A stretch of 64,000 bases of DNA from Methylobacterium thuringiense (lineage in GTDB: Bacteria; Pseudomonadota; Alphaproteobacteria; Rhizobiales; Beijerinckiaceae): assembly GCF_022179645.1 (NCBI RefSeq), contig NZ_BPRA01000012.1, positions 1-64,000 on the forward strand. The letters are read 5' to 3'. The notes beneath the pieces were generated by a model. That model saw nothing but the letters and a program-made list of their open reading frames with translations. It searched no databases and was not told where the DNA came from. Of this stretch, positions 36,569-45,160 are shown piece after piece (position 1 is the stretch's first letter; every line of letters begins with the position of its first letter). The position numbers and the translations under genes were made by a program.

Positions 36569-37819
36569 ATGGCAGCGACGGATCACCTTCTCATGCACGC
36601 CGGGTCAGCACCGAACACGGCCGTGGCCAACGGGGAGGGCATCCCGCGGACGACGGTGTGGTTCCTGGCAGCATCGGTCGGCGTGATCATCGTCGACTTG
36701 ACGGCGCCGCAGACGCTGATCGGTGTGATCGCCGCAGATCTGGGAATCGCCGGCGGCTGGGCCGGTTTCGTCGGCACGGCGAGCCTGCTCGGCTACGCGG
36801 CCGGCCTGTTCTTCCTGGTGCCGCTCTCCGACCGGATCGAGAATCGCGGCCTCGTCATCGCCATGCTCTCGGCCGCCGTCCTCTCTGCCTTCGGTGCCGC
36901 CTTGGCCCCGACGGCCCTGCCGTTCCTCGCCTTGCTCTTCGTCCTCGGCGCCGCCTGCTCGGCCATCCAGGTGCTCGTGCCGATCGCCGCCGCCATGGCC
37001 CGGGAAAGCGAGCGCGGCCGAGTGGTTGGCGATGTCATGAGCGGGTTGATGGTCGGCATCCTGCTCTCGCGCCCGCTCGCCAGCCTCGTCGCCGACGCCT
37101 TCGGCTGGCGTGCCTTCTATGCCCTCTCCGGGGTGAGCATGGTGGTGCTGATCCCGCTGATGCGGACGCGCCTGCCGGTGCGCCGGCCCGAGGCGACGGA
37201 GAGCTATCCCGCTCTGGTCGCATCGCTTTTGGACCTGCTCCGAACGCAGCCGGTGCTGCGCCGCCGCTCGCTGACGGCCGCGCTCGGGCTCGCCGCCTTC
37301 ACCGTGTTCTGGACGGCCATCGCCCTGCGGCTGTCCCAGGCGCCCTTCGGCCTCGACCAGCGCCACATCGCCGTCTTCGCCCTCGTCGGCGCCAGCGGCG
37401 CGATCGTGTCCCCCCTGGCCGGCCGGGCTGGAGACCGTGGCTGGACCCGCCCGCTCTCCGTCGCGGCCCATGCCGCCACCATCCTCGGCTTCGGCCTCGC
37501 AGCCTGGGCCGACCGCCTCGGCGGCACGTTCTGGTGGCCGCTCGCGCTCCTCGGCCTCGCGGCGATCGTGCTCGATATCGGCGTGTTTGCCGACCAGACC
37601 CTCGGGCGCCGCGCCATCAACCTGCTGGCGCCGGAAGCGCGCGGACGCCTTAACGCGCTCTTCGTCGGCCTCTTCTTCTTAGGCGGCTCGATCGGGTCGG
37701 CCGCCGCCGGCTATGCCTGGGCGCAGGGCGGCTGGCCGTTGGTCTGTGCCGTCGGCGCCGGCGTCGGAGTGCTGTCGCTGCTCTCGGATTTCTTGGGCGA
37801 TCGCGCATCGCGGGGATGA
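36569..37819 (+). CDS. MFS transporter
   Basis: A 12-helix major facilitator of about 416 residues. The loop 2-3 motif reads PLSDRIENRG, and the second half has PLAGRAGDRGW at the equivalent site. It resembles drug-efflux MFS proteins. The start is uncertain: TTG 36503, ATG 36569 and ATG 36593 are all possible, none with a strong ribosome binding site; 36569 is a compromise. Divergent from the LysR gene at 35552-36472. Confidence 0.88.
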   Translation: MAATDHLLMHAGSAPNTAVANGEGIPRTTVWFLAASVGVIIVDLTAPQTLIGVIAADLGIAGGWAGFVGTASLLGYAAGLFFLVPLSDRIENRGLVIAMLSAAVLSAFGAALAPTALPFLALLFVLGAACSAIQVLVPIAAAMARESERGRVVGDVMSGLMVGILLSRPLASLVADAFGWRAFYALSGVSMVVLIPLMRTRLPVRRPEATESYPALVASLLDLLRTQPVLRRRSLTAALGLAAFTVFWTAIALRLSQAPFGLDQRHIAVFALVGASGAIVSPLAGRAGDRGWTRPLSVAAHAATILGFGLAAWADRLGGTFWWPLALLGLAAIVLDIGVFADQTLGRRAINLLAPEARGRLNALFVGLFFLGGSIGSAAAGYAWAQGGWPLVCAVGAGVGVLSLLSDFLGDRASRG

Positions 37820-37867
37820 CGATCACGGGCTTGCGGCGCCGCGGCGCGGCTCCGCATAAGCGCCGCC

Positions 37868-39223
37868 ATGACGACTCGTACCATGACGACTGCGGCCGTT
37901 CCGCTCGCGCCCCTGACGAACCGGCGTATCCTCGCCCTGGCGGTGCCGGCCACGCTGGCGAGCGTGACGACCCCACTCATCGGTTTCGTCGGGGCGACGG
38001 TGATCGGGCGGCTGGGCGACGCGGCACTGCTCGGCGCCGTGGCGCTCGGCGGGGTGGTGTTCGACGCGATCTTCTGGAGCTTCGGCTGCCTGCGCATGGC
38101 CACCGCCGGTCTCACCGCACAGGCGGTCGGCGCGCGTGACGACGTCGAGGTCGCCCGCACGCTGGCTCGGTCGCTGGCAGCCGGCGTGCTGATAGGACTC
38201 CTTCTCGTCCTGGCACAGGTGCCGATCGCGGCCCTCGTCGCGCTCATCAGCGGCGCAAGCCCCGAGGTGCTTGCCGGGCTCGCGATCTACTTCCACATCC
38301 GCATGTTCGCGGCGCCGTTCACGCTGGCGAACTACGCGATCCTCGGTTCCGTCCTCGGGCGCGGCCGAACGGATCTCGGGTTGCTGATCCAGGTGGCGAT
38401 CAACCTCACGAACATCGCCCTGACGCTGGCACTGGTGATCGTCTTCGGGCTCGGCATTACCGGAGCCGCCATCGCGGCGCTGGTCGCCGACATGGCCGGG
38501 ACGGCGTTCGGACTCGCCGTCGTCCATCGCCTCGGCACGCGCCCCTTCGCGGTCGGGCGGGCGGACGTGCTCGATCCGGCTGCGCTGGCCCGGACGCTGA
38601 AGATCAACGCCGACGTGCTGATTCGGACGCTCGCCCTCGTGGCAGCGATCGTGCTGTTCTCGGCCGTGGGCGCGCGTTTCGGCGACGTGACCCTCGCGGC
38701 GAATGCCGTGCTCTGGAATCTCTTCTTGATCGGCGGCTTCTTCCTCGACGGCTTCACCGTCGCCTCCGAGGCGGCCTGCGGCCAAGCCGTGGGCGCCCGC
38801 GACCGCCACGCCTTCGCGGTCGCGGCCCGGCTCAGCCTGCTCTGGAGTCTCGGCTTCGGCGTCGCCGTGAGCGCGGTCTCTCTCGCCGCCGGCAGCGCCT
38901 TCATCGATACGGTGACGACGAACCCGGAGGTGCGCCTCGCGGCCTACGGCTACCTGCCGTTCGCGGCCGCCGCGCCGTTCTTCGCGGCCTTGCCCTTCGC
39001 CATGGACGGCATCTTCGTCGGCGCGACCTGGACGCGGGCGATGCGGAACCTGATGCTGGTGGCGGTGGTCGCCTATCTGCTGGCGCTGGTCGGCTTCCAG
39101 GCGCTCGGCTGGGGCAATGCCGGCCTCTGGGGCGCATTCCTGCTGTTTCTCGCCGCCCGCGGCATCGGGCAGGCGGTCGTCTATCCGCGGCTCAGGCGCG
39201 GGACGTTTCCCGAAAACGCATGA
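37868..39223 (+). CDS. MATE family efflux transporter
   Basis: A 451-residue integral membrane protein with twelve helices in two MatE repeats. The N-terminal LAVPATLASVTTPLIGFVGATVIGRLGD is the family signature, resembling the DinF/NorM group. It exports cationic or organic compounds by ion antiport. It starts 49 bases after the MFS gene and could be in the same transcript. Confidence 0.93.
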   Translation: MTTRTMTTAAVPLAPLTNRRILALAVPATLASVTTPLIGFVGATVIGRLGDAALLGAVALGGVVFDAIFWSFGCLRMATAGLTAQAVGARDDVEVARTLARSLAAGVLIGLLLVLAQVPIAALVALISGASPEVLAGLAIYFHIRMFAAPFTLANYAILGSVLGRGRTDLGLLIQVAINLTNIALTLALVIVFGLGITGAAIAALVADMAGTAFGLAVVHRLGTRPFAVGRADVLDPAALARTLKINADVLIRTLALVAAIVLFSAVGARFGDVTLAANAVLWNLFLIGGFFLDGFTVASEAACGQAVGARDRHAFAVAARLSLLWSLGFGVAVSAVSLAAGSAFIDTVTTNPEVRLAAYGYLPFAAAAPFFAALPFAMDGIFVGATWTRAMRNLMLVAVVAYLLALVGFQALGWGNAGLWGAFLLFLAARGIGQAVVYPRLRRGTFPENA

Positions 39224-39238
39224 AACCGATGCAACAAG

Positions 39239-39266
39239 AAAAAGCCGCCCGTCGAAAACGGACGGC
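39239..39266 (-). terminator. Intrinsic terminator for the minus-strand operon
   Basis: On the minus strand, GCCGTCCG (39266-39259) and CGGGCGGC (39251-39244) pair with one wobble and are followed by a U run (39243-39239). It lies downstream of the gene ending at 39300. Confidence 0.75.
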
Positions 39267-39299
39267 CATCGTCAAGCAGCAACGAAAACTGCCAGAAAA

Positions 39300-39581
39300 T
39301 CAGTTCCGGGCGGCCATCATGTCGTGGGAGAGCACGGCGAGCTTGCCGATGAGGCTGGCGACGTCGCCGTTGGTGCAAGACCACTGCGTGCCGATGGCGG
39401 CGCCGTCGTTCGAGACGGAGACCACGGCGACCGAGCGAAGCTTGCCTTCGCGGGCGAGTTGAAGCTGGTCCTGCAGGACCTGGATCACCGAGGCGACGTT
39501 TTCGTCGACGACCGCCTCGGCGGCGCTGATCGGGAACCGCAGCACGGCGGCGTCGGAGAGGATGCGATCGGGCTTGGACAT
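39300..39581 (-). CDS. Hypothetical protein, second gene of a two-gene operon
   Basis: A 93-residue soluble protein with an alpha/beta pattern. The segment LRSVAVVSVSNDGAAIGTQWSCTNGDVASLIGKLAVLSHDM looks like a strand-turn-helix found in small phage-like or regulatory proteins, but no family was recognised. Its ATG overlaps the stop of the upstream gene by one base (TGATG), implying translational coupling. An intrinsic terminator follows. Confidence 0.7.
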   Translation of the reverse strand: MSKPDRILSDAAVLRFPISAAEAVVDENVASVIQVLQDQLQLAREGKLRSVAVVSVSNDGAAIGTQWSCTNGDVASLIGKLAVLSHDMMAARN

Positions 39582-39826
39582 CAGGCGACTCGTCGGGGAT
39601 TGCGTTGCGTCTGACCGAGCGGACCTGCCTGCAGGCGCTCGACGAGGGAGGCGAGAGACTCGGGGAGGGCGGCGTCGCGCTCCACCGCGAGAGATTTTCC
39701 GATCGCCATGGCGACCCCCTTGGTCACCCGGGCGATGGAGAGACCGCCATGATCGCGGATCCCCCCGAAAGACTGGCCCGTGCGGGGCGCGCTGGAATGG
39801 ATGAAGCTGGCGGCGGGATCGATCAT
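39581..39826 (-). CDS. Hypothetical protein, first gene of a two-gene operon
   Basis: An 81-residue protein with a Gly/Ser-rich N terminus (SFIHSSAPRTGQSFGGIRDHGGLSIARVTKGVAMAIGKSLAVE). No signal peptide, membrane helix or known domain was recognised. The ATG at 39826 is the most plausible; an upstream extension to 39916 is Arg/His-rich and non-coding-like. Overlap with the next gene (TGATG) supports reality of both. Confidence 0.55.
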   Translation of the reverse strand: MIDPAASFIHSSAPRTGQSFGGIRDHGGLSIARVTKGVAMAIGKSLAVERDAALPESLASLVERLQAGPLGQTQRNPRRVA

Positions 39827-39958
39827 GGCATCGTGGCTCGCTGTCGCTTTCGTTGAGCGATCCTGCGCCGGGCATCGCGTCATGAAAATGGCAGCGCGGT
39901 GGTCATGCTTCGTCATTTCGCCGGGTGTGATTTCTATGAGACAGGCGCTGGTCCCGGC

Positions 39959-40348
39959 TCACTTCGGGTCCTGCCAGCCGGTGGCGCGCGGGCTCTGGGT
40001 GCTGCCGGTGGTCTCGGTGCGGGGCTGGAGATCGATTTCGGAGACGGGCCGGGCTCGTGCCGACGCAGGGCTACGGTCGGCGAGATGCGCGCGCTGCACC
40101 ACGGGGCGCTCGGCGCGCCGGCGATAGGCGGAACGGGAGCGGCGGGCATGGCGCGCGCGGGTGCTCGGCGTGTTCGAACCGATGAAGCCGCCGGCCACGG
40201 CCCCGACCACCGCTCCGACCGGACCGCCGACGAGGGCGCCGGCCACCGCGCCGGTGCCGACGCCGACCACCGTATTGTCGGCGGCCGTCGCGGCGACCGG
40301 AACCGACAATCCCACCAGCAGGACCAGACCGAAGCAAGTTCTTCTCAA
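39959..40348 (-). CDS. Glycine-zipper envelope protein (TTG start)
   Basis: A 129-residue protein with a signal peptide (MRRTCFGLVLLVGLSVPVAATA when TTG is read as Met). A glycine-zipper segment (GAVAGALVGGPVGAVVGAVAGGFIGS) and a basic, low-complexity tail follow. Glycine-zipper proteins of this kind sit in the cell envelope. The TTG at 40348 is chosen because GGAGGG lies eight bases upstream and the signal peptide begins there; a longer frame to 40417 also begins with TTG but lacks both. Confidence 0.72.
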   Translation of the reverse strand: MRRTCFGLVLLVGLSVPVAATAADNTVVGVGTGAVAGALVGGPVGAVVGAVAGGFIGSNTPSTRARHARRSRSAYRRRAERPVVQRAHLADRSPASARARPVSEIDLQPRTETTGSTQSPRATGWQDPK

Positions 40349-40524
40349 GGCGACCGCCCTCCGACCAAATCGAGGCCGTCGTGTCGCGTGGGATCGTGAC
40401 GAAACATTGACCGGCAATGCTTGGCCGGAGGAGACAAAAGCTCAGCCGTTCTGAAATAGGCACAGCACGAACTTCAATGGTCGCGCTCGTTCGTGCGCGT
40501 TTCGATGTTCGCGAGCGGTCGCCG

Positions 40525-40665
40525 CGCCACTCCTCGCCCCGTGGGCGAGAGGAACCGCGCGAAGCGTGGTGGAGTGGGCGGCGCCGTGCCTATCCCGGTA
40601 ACGACACCGCCGCCCCGTCCGTCCGCTTCGCGGCCACCTCCCCCAATGAGGGAGGAGGGACGTGG
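40525..40665. repeat. Intergenic palindromic element
   Basis: CTCGCCC-CGT-GGGCGAG (40533-40549) and a CCTCCCCC...GAGGGAGG arm pair near 40636-40655 flank a GC-rich mosaic between two minus-strand genes. It resembles a dispersed Methylobacterium intergenic element, but there is only one copy here, so family membership is unproven. Confidence 0.45.
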
Positions 40666-40677
40666 CGGCGACCGAGC

Positions 40678-41907
40678 CTATCGAGCCGAGACGCCGTGAT
40701 CCGCCGACAGGGCCCGCCCGAGGGCGAGCACCAGCGGGACGATCGCCAGCGCCGTCAGCGCCGCGGCCAGGATGCCGACGGTCTCGCCGGTGTGGTCGGC
40801 GAGGGCCCCATAGGCGATCGGTGCAAGGCCGCCGGAGCCGATCACCGCCGTGTAGAACAGCGCGAAGGCGCGGCCGACATCGCCGCTCGGCGCGAGTTCC
40901 GGCACGGTGCCATAGAGGACGGAGGAGGTGCCGTTGAGGAACACCCCGATCACCGGCAGCACCACGAGGGTCGCGGTCAGCGGCAGGGGGATCGTCACGG
41001 CGATGAGAAGGGCGGTAGCGAGTTCCGTGGCGACGACGCTGCGCACCACGCCGAGCCGCCCGCCGAGCCAGCCGCAGGCCGCCTTGCCGAGCGCACCGCC
41101 AGCGAAGACCAAGGCGAGGCTGACGCCCACCATCGCCTGATCGCCACCCTTGGCGTGGAGCAGGAACGGCAGGAACAGCAGGTAGCCCATGCGCGTGGCG
41201 GTATCGAGGGCGCCGACGGCGAGCAGGAGCCGGAAGCCCCTGCGATCCCCGGTGCCGTCGCGCGTACCGGCTTTGTCCTGTTGCACGAAGATCCGGCGCG
41301 GCAGGACCGGCAGCAGGGCGACGGCGACGGCGACGCCCGTCAGCGCCATCAGGCCGCCGACCGTCCGCCAGGCGAGGAGCCCGAGCAGCAGCGCGACGAG
41401 GACGGGAAACACCGCTTTGCCGAGGTCGCCGGAGAAATTGTAGATCCCGAGCGGCCCACGCGCGGCCCTGCCATAGGCCTGAGTGACGAGGAGCGAGCCG
41501 CGCGGGTGCTGGATGCTCGACCCGATGCCCGCGAGCGCCAACCCGGCGCAAAGCCCCCAAAAGCTTCCCGTCAGCGACATCACGCCGAATCCCGCACCTG
41601 CCACGAGCGTCGAAAGGACGAGCGCCGTGCGGATCGGCCAGCGGGCCACGAGGCGGTCGGCCGGCACCTGCAGGCCGCCCATCGTCCCGTAATAGAGGCT
41701 GCGCATCGCCGCGACCCCGGCATAGGACAGACCGAACTCGATCTGCCAGACGGGCAGCAGCACGTAGAGCAGGTCGGTGTAGCCGTCGTGCAGGGCGTGG
41801 GCGAGACACGCGCCGGCGAGGCCGCGCCGCTGGCCCAACGCGCCGGCCTTCGCGTCATCCTGCGACGACGTCGCCTCCGATCCGGCCAACGATAGCGTTC
41901 CGCTCAC
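40678..41907 (-). CDS. MFS transporter, fosmidomycin-resistance-like
   Basis: A 409-residue twelve-helix MFS protein. The N-terminal segment AHALHDGYTDLLYVLLPVWQIEFGLSYAG, with a histidine-aspartate pair in helix 1, is characteristic of the Fsr (fosmidomycin resistance) group, as is GSSIQHPRGSLLVTQAYG. It probably exports a small drug-like or metabolic anion. It is divergent from a LysR gene with a 122-base promoter region that contains inverted repeats. Confidence 0.88.
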   Translation of the reverse strand: MSGTLSLAGSEATSSQDDAKAGALGQRRGLAGACLAHALHDGYTDLLYVLLPVWQIEFGLSYAGVAAMRSLYYGTMGGLQVPADRLVARWPIRTALVLSTLVAGAGFGVMSLTGSFWGLCAGLALAGIGSSIQHPRGSLLVTQAYGRAARGPLGIYNFSGDLGKAVFPVLVALLLGLLAWRTVGGLMALTGVAVAVALLPVLPRRIFVQQDKAGTRDGTGDRRGFRLLLAVGALDTATRMGYLLFLPFLLHAKGGDQAMVGVSLALVFAGGALGKAACGWLGGRLGVVRSVVATELATALLIAVTIPLPLTATLVVLPVIGVFLNGTSSVLYGTVPELAPSGDVGRAFALFYTAVIGSGGLAPIAYGALADHTGETVGILAAALTALAIVPLVLALGRALSADHGVSAR

Positions 41908-41953
41908 GCTCGCATCCCTTTCCGCGCCCGAATTCCATGTTCGCGCAGCCTAC

Positions 41954-42017
41954 ACCCGTGAGTTTCCGGCGATCAGGCGCTATCGTCTCGCCATACATGT
42001 GAGCCATTCTCACGGGT
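41954..42017. promoter_or_regulatory. Candidate LysR operator region
   Basis: ACCCGTGAG (41954-41962) and CTCACGGGT (42009-42017) form a long-range inverted repeat. The right half also forms a local GTGAG-N5-CTCAC dyad (41999-42013), the T-N11-A style of LysR sites. It sits between the LysR and Fsr-like genes. Confidence 0.5.
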
Positions 42018-42029
42018 CGAGGCCAAGCG

Positions 42030-42926
42030 ATGCGCCGATTGCCGCCGCTCCATGCGCTACGCGTGTTCGAAGTCGCCGCACGCACCGGCAGCTATGCCGC
42101 CGCCGGCACCGAGCTCGGTCTGACGCATGGGGCGGTCAGCCGGCAGATCGCGGCGCTGGAAGACTGGCTCGGGCAGCGGCTGTTCGTGCGGGTCGGGCGG
42201 CGCATGGCGGCGACCCCGTCGGCGCGGGCCTTCGCGGAAGAGGTCAGCCTGACCTTCGACCGGCTTACCCAGGCGGCCGAAGCCTGCGGCCGGACGGATG
42301 CGCGGCGCGTGATCCGCGTCAGCGCTCCCTCGACCTTCGCGATGCGCTGGCTGATCCCGCGGCTCGACCGCTTCCGGGCGGCGCGTCCGGAAACCGAGGT
42401 GACGGTCGCGACCACGACGACGCTGAACGATGCGTTGCGCGGCGGCTTCGATCTCGCGATCCGGCGTGGGGCGGAACCCTGGCCGCAGTTTCGTGCGGTG
42501 CCGTTCCTGACCGAGACCGACACGCTGGTGGCGAGCCCGGCACTGCTGGCGAGAACGCCGCTGGCCTCACCCGCGGACCTGTCACGGCACGTCCTGCTCG
42601 CCACCGAAACCCGCCCCAACGACTGGTCGGAATGGCTCGCCGCCGCCCGAGCGCCGCGCATGACCGGCAGGCGCCGGCACGTCTTCGACCACTTCTTCGT
42701 GACGCTCCAGGCCGTCGAGGACGGACTCGGCATCGGCATCGGGCCGTTCCCGGTGCTCGACGCCGCTCTCGCAGCCGGCCGGCTGGTCGCACCGTTCCCG
42801 GAGATCGGCGTCAGCCGGCCGGGCTACGTCGCGCTGACACCCTACGACGCCGACAAGACCCCCTCGCACACCGCCTTCGTGGACTGGCTGGTCGAGGAGG
42901 GGAGGGCGATCACAGCTCGCCCGTGA
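42030..42926 (+). CDS. LysR family regulator (GcvA-like)
   Basis: A 298-residue regulator of the GcvA/AmpR subgroup: LPPLHALRVFEVAARTGSYAAAGTELGLTHGAVSRQI is the typical HTH. A type 2 periplasmic-binding effector domain follows. Probably regulates the divergent Fsr-like MFS gene and itself. The last 17 bases overlap the 3' end of the convergent tautomerase gene. Confidence 0.92.
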   Translation: MRRLPPLHALRVFEVAARTGSYAAAGTELGLTHGAVSRQIAALEDWLGQRLFVRVGRRMAATPSARAFAEEVSLTFDRLTQAAEACGRTDARRVIRVSAPSTFAMRWLIPRLDRFRAARPETEVTVATTTTLNDALRGGFDLAIRRGAEPWPQFRAVPFLTETDTLVASPALLARTPLASPADLSRHVLLATETRPNDWSEWLAAARAPRMTGRRRHVFDHFFVTLQAVEDGLGIGIGPFPVLDAALAAGRLVAPFPEIGVSRPGYVALTPYDADKTPSHTAFVDWLVEEGRAITARP

Positions 42927-43299
42927 GGAACTGCGCGCGGCCGTGGCCGAAGCTCCAGTCCTCGTCGGTGTTCTCGACGGTCGAGACCATGACGTCTGCC
43001 GGGGAGATGCCGCAGGCGGCCTGCAGCTTCTCGGTGAGGAGGCGGTAGAACAACTCCTTTTTCTCGCGCCCGCGCGGCCGGGTTGTCATCTGCACCACGA
43101 CCACGTCCTTGGTGCGCGGGATGCCGAGGCCGGTATCCTCCACGATCATGCGCGAGGGCTTGTGCTCCGTGACGATCTGGTAGCGGTCGCCCGGCGGCAC
43201 CTGGAAGGCCTCCAGCATCGCCTCGTGCGCGGCGTCGAGGAGCGTCTTGAGTTCGGCCTTGGAGCGGCCCTCGATGAGATCGAAGCGAAGCAGCGGCAT
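42910..43299 (-). CDS. Tautomerase family protein
   Basis: A 129-residue tautomerase-superfamily protein. Removal of the initiator Met exposes Pro1 (MPLLRFDLIEGRS), the catalytic base of 4-oxalocrotonate tautomerase/MIF-type enzymes. The length is that of the fused two-domain type (about 130). The substrate is unknown. It is transcribed convergently with the LysR gene, overlapping it by 17 bases. The longer frame upstream lacks the proline and was rejected. Confidence 0.87.
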   Translation of the reverse strand: MPLLRFDLIEGRSKAELKTLLDAAHEAMLEAFQVPPGDRYQIVTEHKPSRMIVEDTGLGIPRTKDVVVVQMTTRPRGREKKELFYRLLTEKLQAACGISPADVMVSTVENTDEDWSFGHGRAQFLTGEL

Positions 43300-43480
43300 C
43301 GTCGGACTTTCGGCACGGGATGGATCGGAGTGCGGCCTAGCCCATGCCAAGGCTTTGCGGCTAGCCTGAGCGCCGAAAGAGGTGTCCCGCACCCGGTCGC
43401 ATTTTTCGCATTTCGTATTCATAAGGACCACCAGGGGCGGTGCCGTGCCCGATTTCGCGCACCGCGAGAAGGACTCCGCG

Positions 43481-44377
43481 ATGACCGATATCCGCCTCCG
43501 CCGCAGCGTCCTCTACATGCCCGGCTCGAACCTGCGGGCGCTGGAAAAGGCCAAGACGTTACCGGCCGACGCGCTGATCCTCGACCTCGAAGACGCGGTC
43601 TCGATGGAGGAGAAGGATCTCGCCCGCGAGCAGGTCTGCGCCGCGGTAAAGGGCGGCGGCTACGGGCACCGGGAGCTCATCATCCGCGTCAATGCCCCCC
43701 AGACGCCATGGGGCGAAAAGGACCTGCGCAAGGCGATCGAGGCGAAGCCCGACGCCATCCTGATGCCGAAGGTGTCCTCGCCCGCCGTGCTGGAGAGCAT
43801 CGCCGACCATCTCGAAGCGCTCGACGCGCCCGAGTCGATCGCGATCTGGGCGATGATCGAGACGCCGGCGGCGATCCTCAACATCAAGGACATCGCCAAG
43901 GCGCGCCGCGACCGGCGCACACGGCTGACCTGCTTCGTGCTCGGCACCAACGATCTCGCCAAGGACACCTGGGCGCAACTCGTGAAAGGCCGCGTGCCGA
44001 TGCTGCCCTGGATGATGTTCACCCTCGCCGCCGCCCGCTCAGAGGGGCTTACGATCCTCGACGGCGTCTGGAACGACATCGGCGACCCCGAAGGCTGCCG
44101 CGAGGAGTGTCGCCAGGCACGCGATCTCGGCTTCGACGGGAAGACCCTGATCCACCCCAACCAGGTCGAGCCGGCAAATACGTCTTTCGCACCGACCGAA
44201 GAGGAGGTCCGCCGCGCCCGCCTCGTGATCGAGGCGTTCGATAAGGAAGAGAACGCCAAGCGCGCCGCCATCAAGGTCGAGGGCCGCATGTACGAGCGCC
44301 AGCATATCGGCATGGCGACCCGCGCCGTCGTCTGGTCGGAGGCCATCGCCGAACGGGATGCCGCATCGCGGGGTTGA
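43481..44377 (+). CDS. HpcH/HpaI (CitE-like) CoA ester lyase
   Basis: A 298-residue TIM-barrel lyase of the citrate lyase beta/malyl-CoA lyase family. Landmarks: RRSVLYMPGSNLRALEKA at the N terminus, LDLEDAVS with metal-binding acidic residues, MPKV, the ligand MIETPAAILN, and GKTLIHPNQVEPAN. Such enzymes cleave beta-hydroxyacyl-CoA esters; malyl-CoA lyase serves the serine cycle in methylotrophs. This protein is shorter than the serine-cycle MclA, so it is more likely a paralogue with another substrate such as citramalyl-CoA. A bidirectional hairpin follows. Confidence 0.88.
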   Translation: MTDIRLRRSVLYMPGSNLRALEKAKTLPADALILDLEDAVSMEEKDLAREQVCAAVKGGGYGHRELIIRVNAPQTPWGEKDLRKAIEAKPDAILMPKVSSPAVLESIADHLEALDAPESIAIWAMIETPAAILNIKDIAKARRDRRTRLTCFVLGTNDLAKDTWAQLVKGRVPMLPWMMFTLAAARSEGLTILDGVWNDIGDPEGCREECRQARDLGFDGKTLIHPNQVEPANTSFAPTEEEVRRARLVIEAFDKEENAKRAAIKVEGRMYERQHIGMATRAVVWSEAIAERDAASRG

Positions 44378-44389
44378 AAACGCATACCA

Positions 44390-44419
44390 AAACGGCCGTA
44401 CCCATGGGCACGACCGTTT
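44390..44419. terminator. Bidirectional terminator hairpin
   Basis: Fourteen-base arms (44390-44403 and 44406-44419), with two wobble-type mismatches, lie between the convergent CoA ester lyase and glycine-rich protein genes. AAA and TTT at the ends give U runs both ways. Confidence 0.75.
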
Positions 44420-44443
44420 CACTTTCAGCAGATTCGAAGAACC

Positions 44444-44746
44444 TCAGTAGCCGTTGTCATAAGCATCGTAGCCATAGGCCGGACGACGATAACGCTGGCC
44501 CTCGTAGCCGCCGTACCCGGCGCCGCGATAACCGCCGCGGTAGCCATCGTCGTAACCATAGGCCGGCCGGCCATAACCATTGCCGTAACCGGAATTTGCC
44601 GCACCGGCCGCGAGTGCACCGACTGCAAGGCCACCCACGACGCCAGCAGCGATAGCGCCACTACGCCCACGAGCTTCGGCACCCGTCGTCGCGAGGGTTC
44701 CAGCACCGATCAGGGCGACGGCGGTCATGACTGCGATTCTCTTCAA
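44444..44746 (-). CDS. Gly/Tyr-rich exported protein (TTG start)
   Basis: A 100-residue protein with a signal peptide (MKRIAVMTAVALIGAGTLATTGAEA with TTG as Met), a short glycine-zipper (GAIAAGVVGGLAVGALAAGAA) and a C-terminal half made of GYGxGYxRPAYGYDD-type repeats. The composition suggests a surface or envelope structural role. TTG at 44746 has GGAG six bases upstream and starts the signal peptide; an internal ATG six codons later is the alternative. Confidence 0.7.
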   Translation of the reverse strand: MKRIAVMTAVALIGAGTLATTGAEARGRSGAIAAGVVGGLAVGALAAGAANSGYGNGYGRPAYGYDDGYRGGYRGAGYGGYEGQRYRRPAYGYDAYDNGY

Positions 44747-45160
44747 AACGAACTCCAATTTATCGACCCGCGAAGGGTCACATGGAAAGTCAACGAGGAG
44801 CACCGCGATGGGTTCAATCCCGAGCGGCGACCTCCCGACGCACCCTGAATGACCTACCGATCGAACAAGGCGGCATGGCCTCAAACGGCGCGGAAGCATT
44901 CAAGCTTGTCCGTACCGTCGCCGACCGATCGCGATCCGACGTGAAGACCTCGGTAGCGATCGACGGCGATCATGTTCCAGCTTGTCTCTACGGCGCCACC
45001 GCGACGCGCGCTCGGCCCGTTCCAGCGTACCCGACGGCGTCTATCCGGGGATAACGGCCGGCGGTGATACACTCCTGGACGGAAAGGGCAGTCGGTTCGG
45101 CTACGCTCCCTTGACCTGCGGGCACGGCCGGGCTTGTCCTCGCGCATCCCGGTCGAAGCG
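44747..45160. other. Intergenic region upstream of jetA-like gene
   Basis: No gene recognised in 414 bases; one short forward frame (44782-45054) lacks a ribosome binding site and family features. It likely holds promoters for both flanking genes. Confidence 0.45.
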
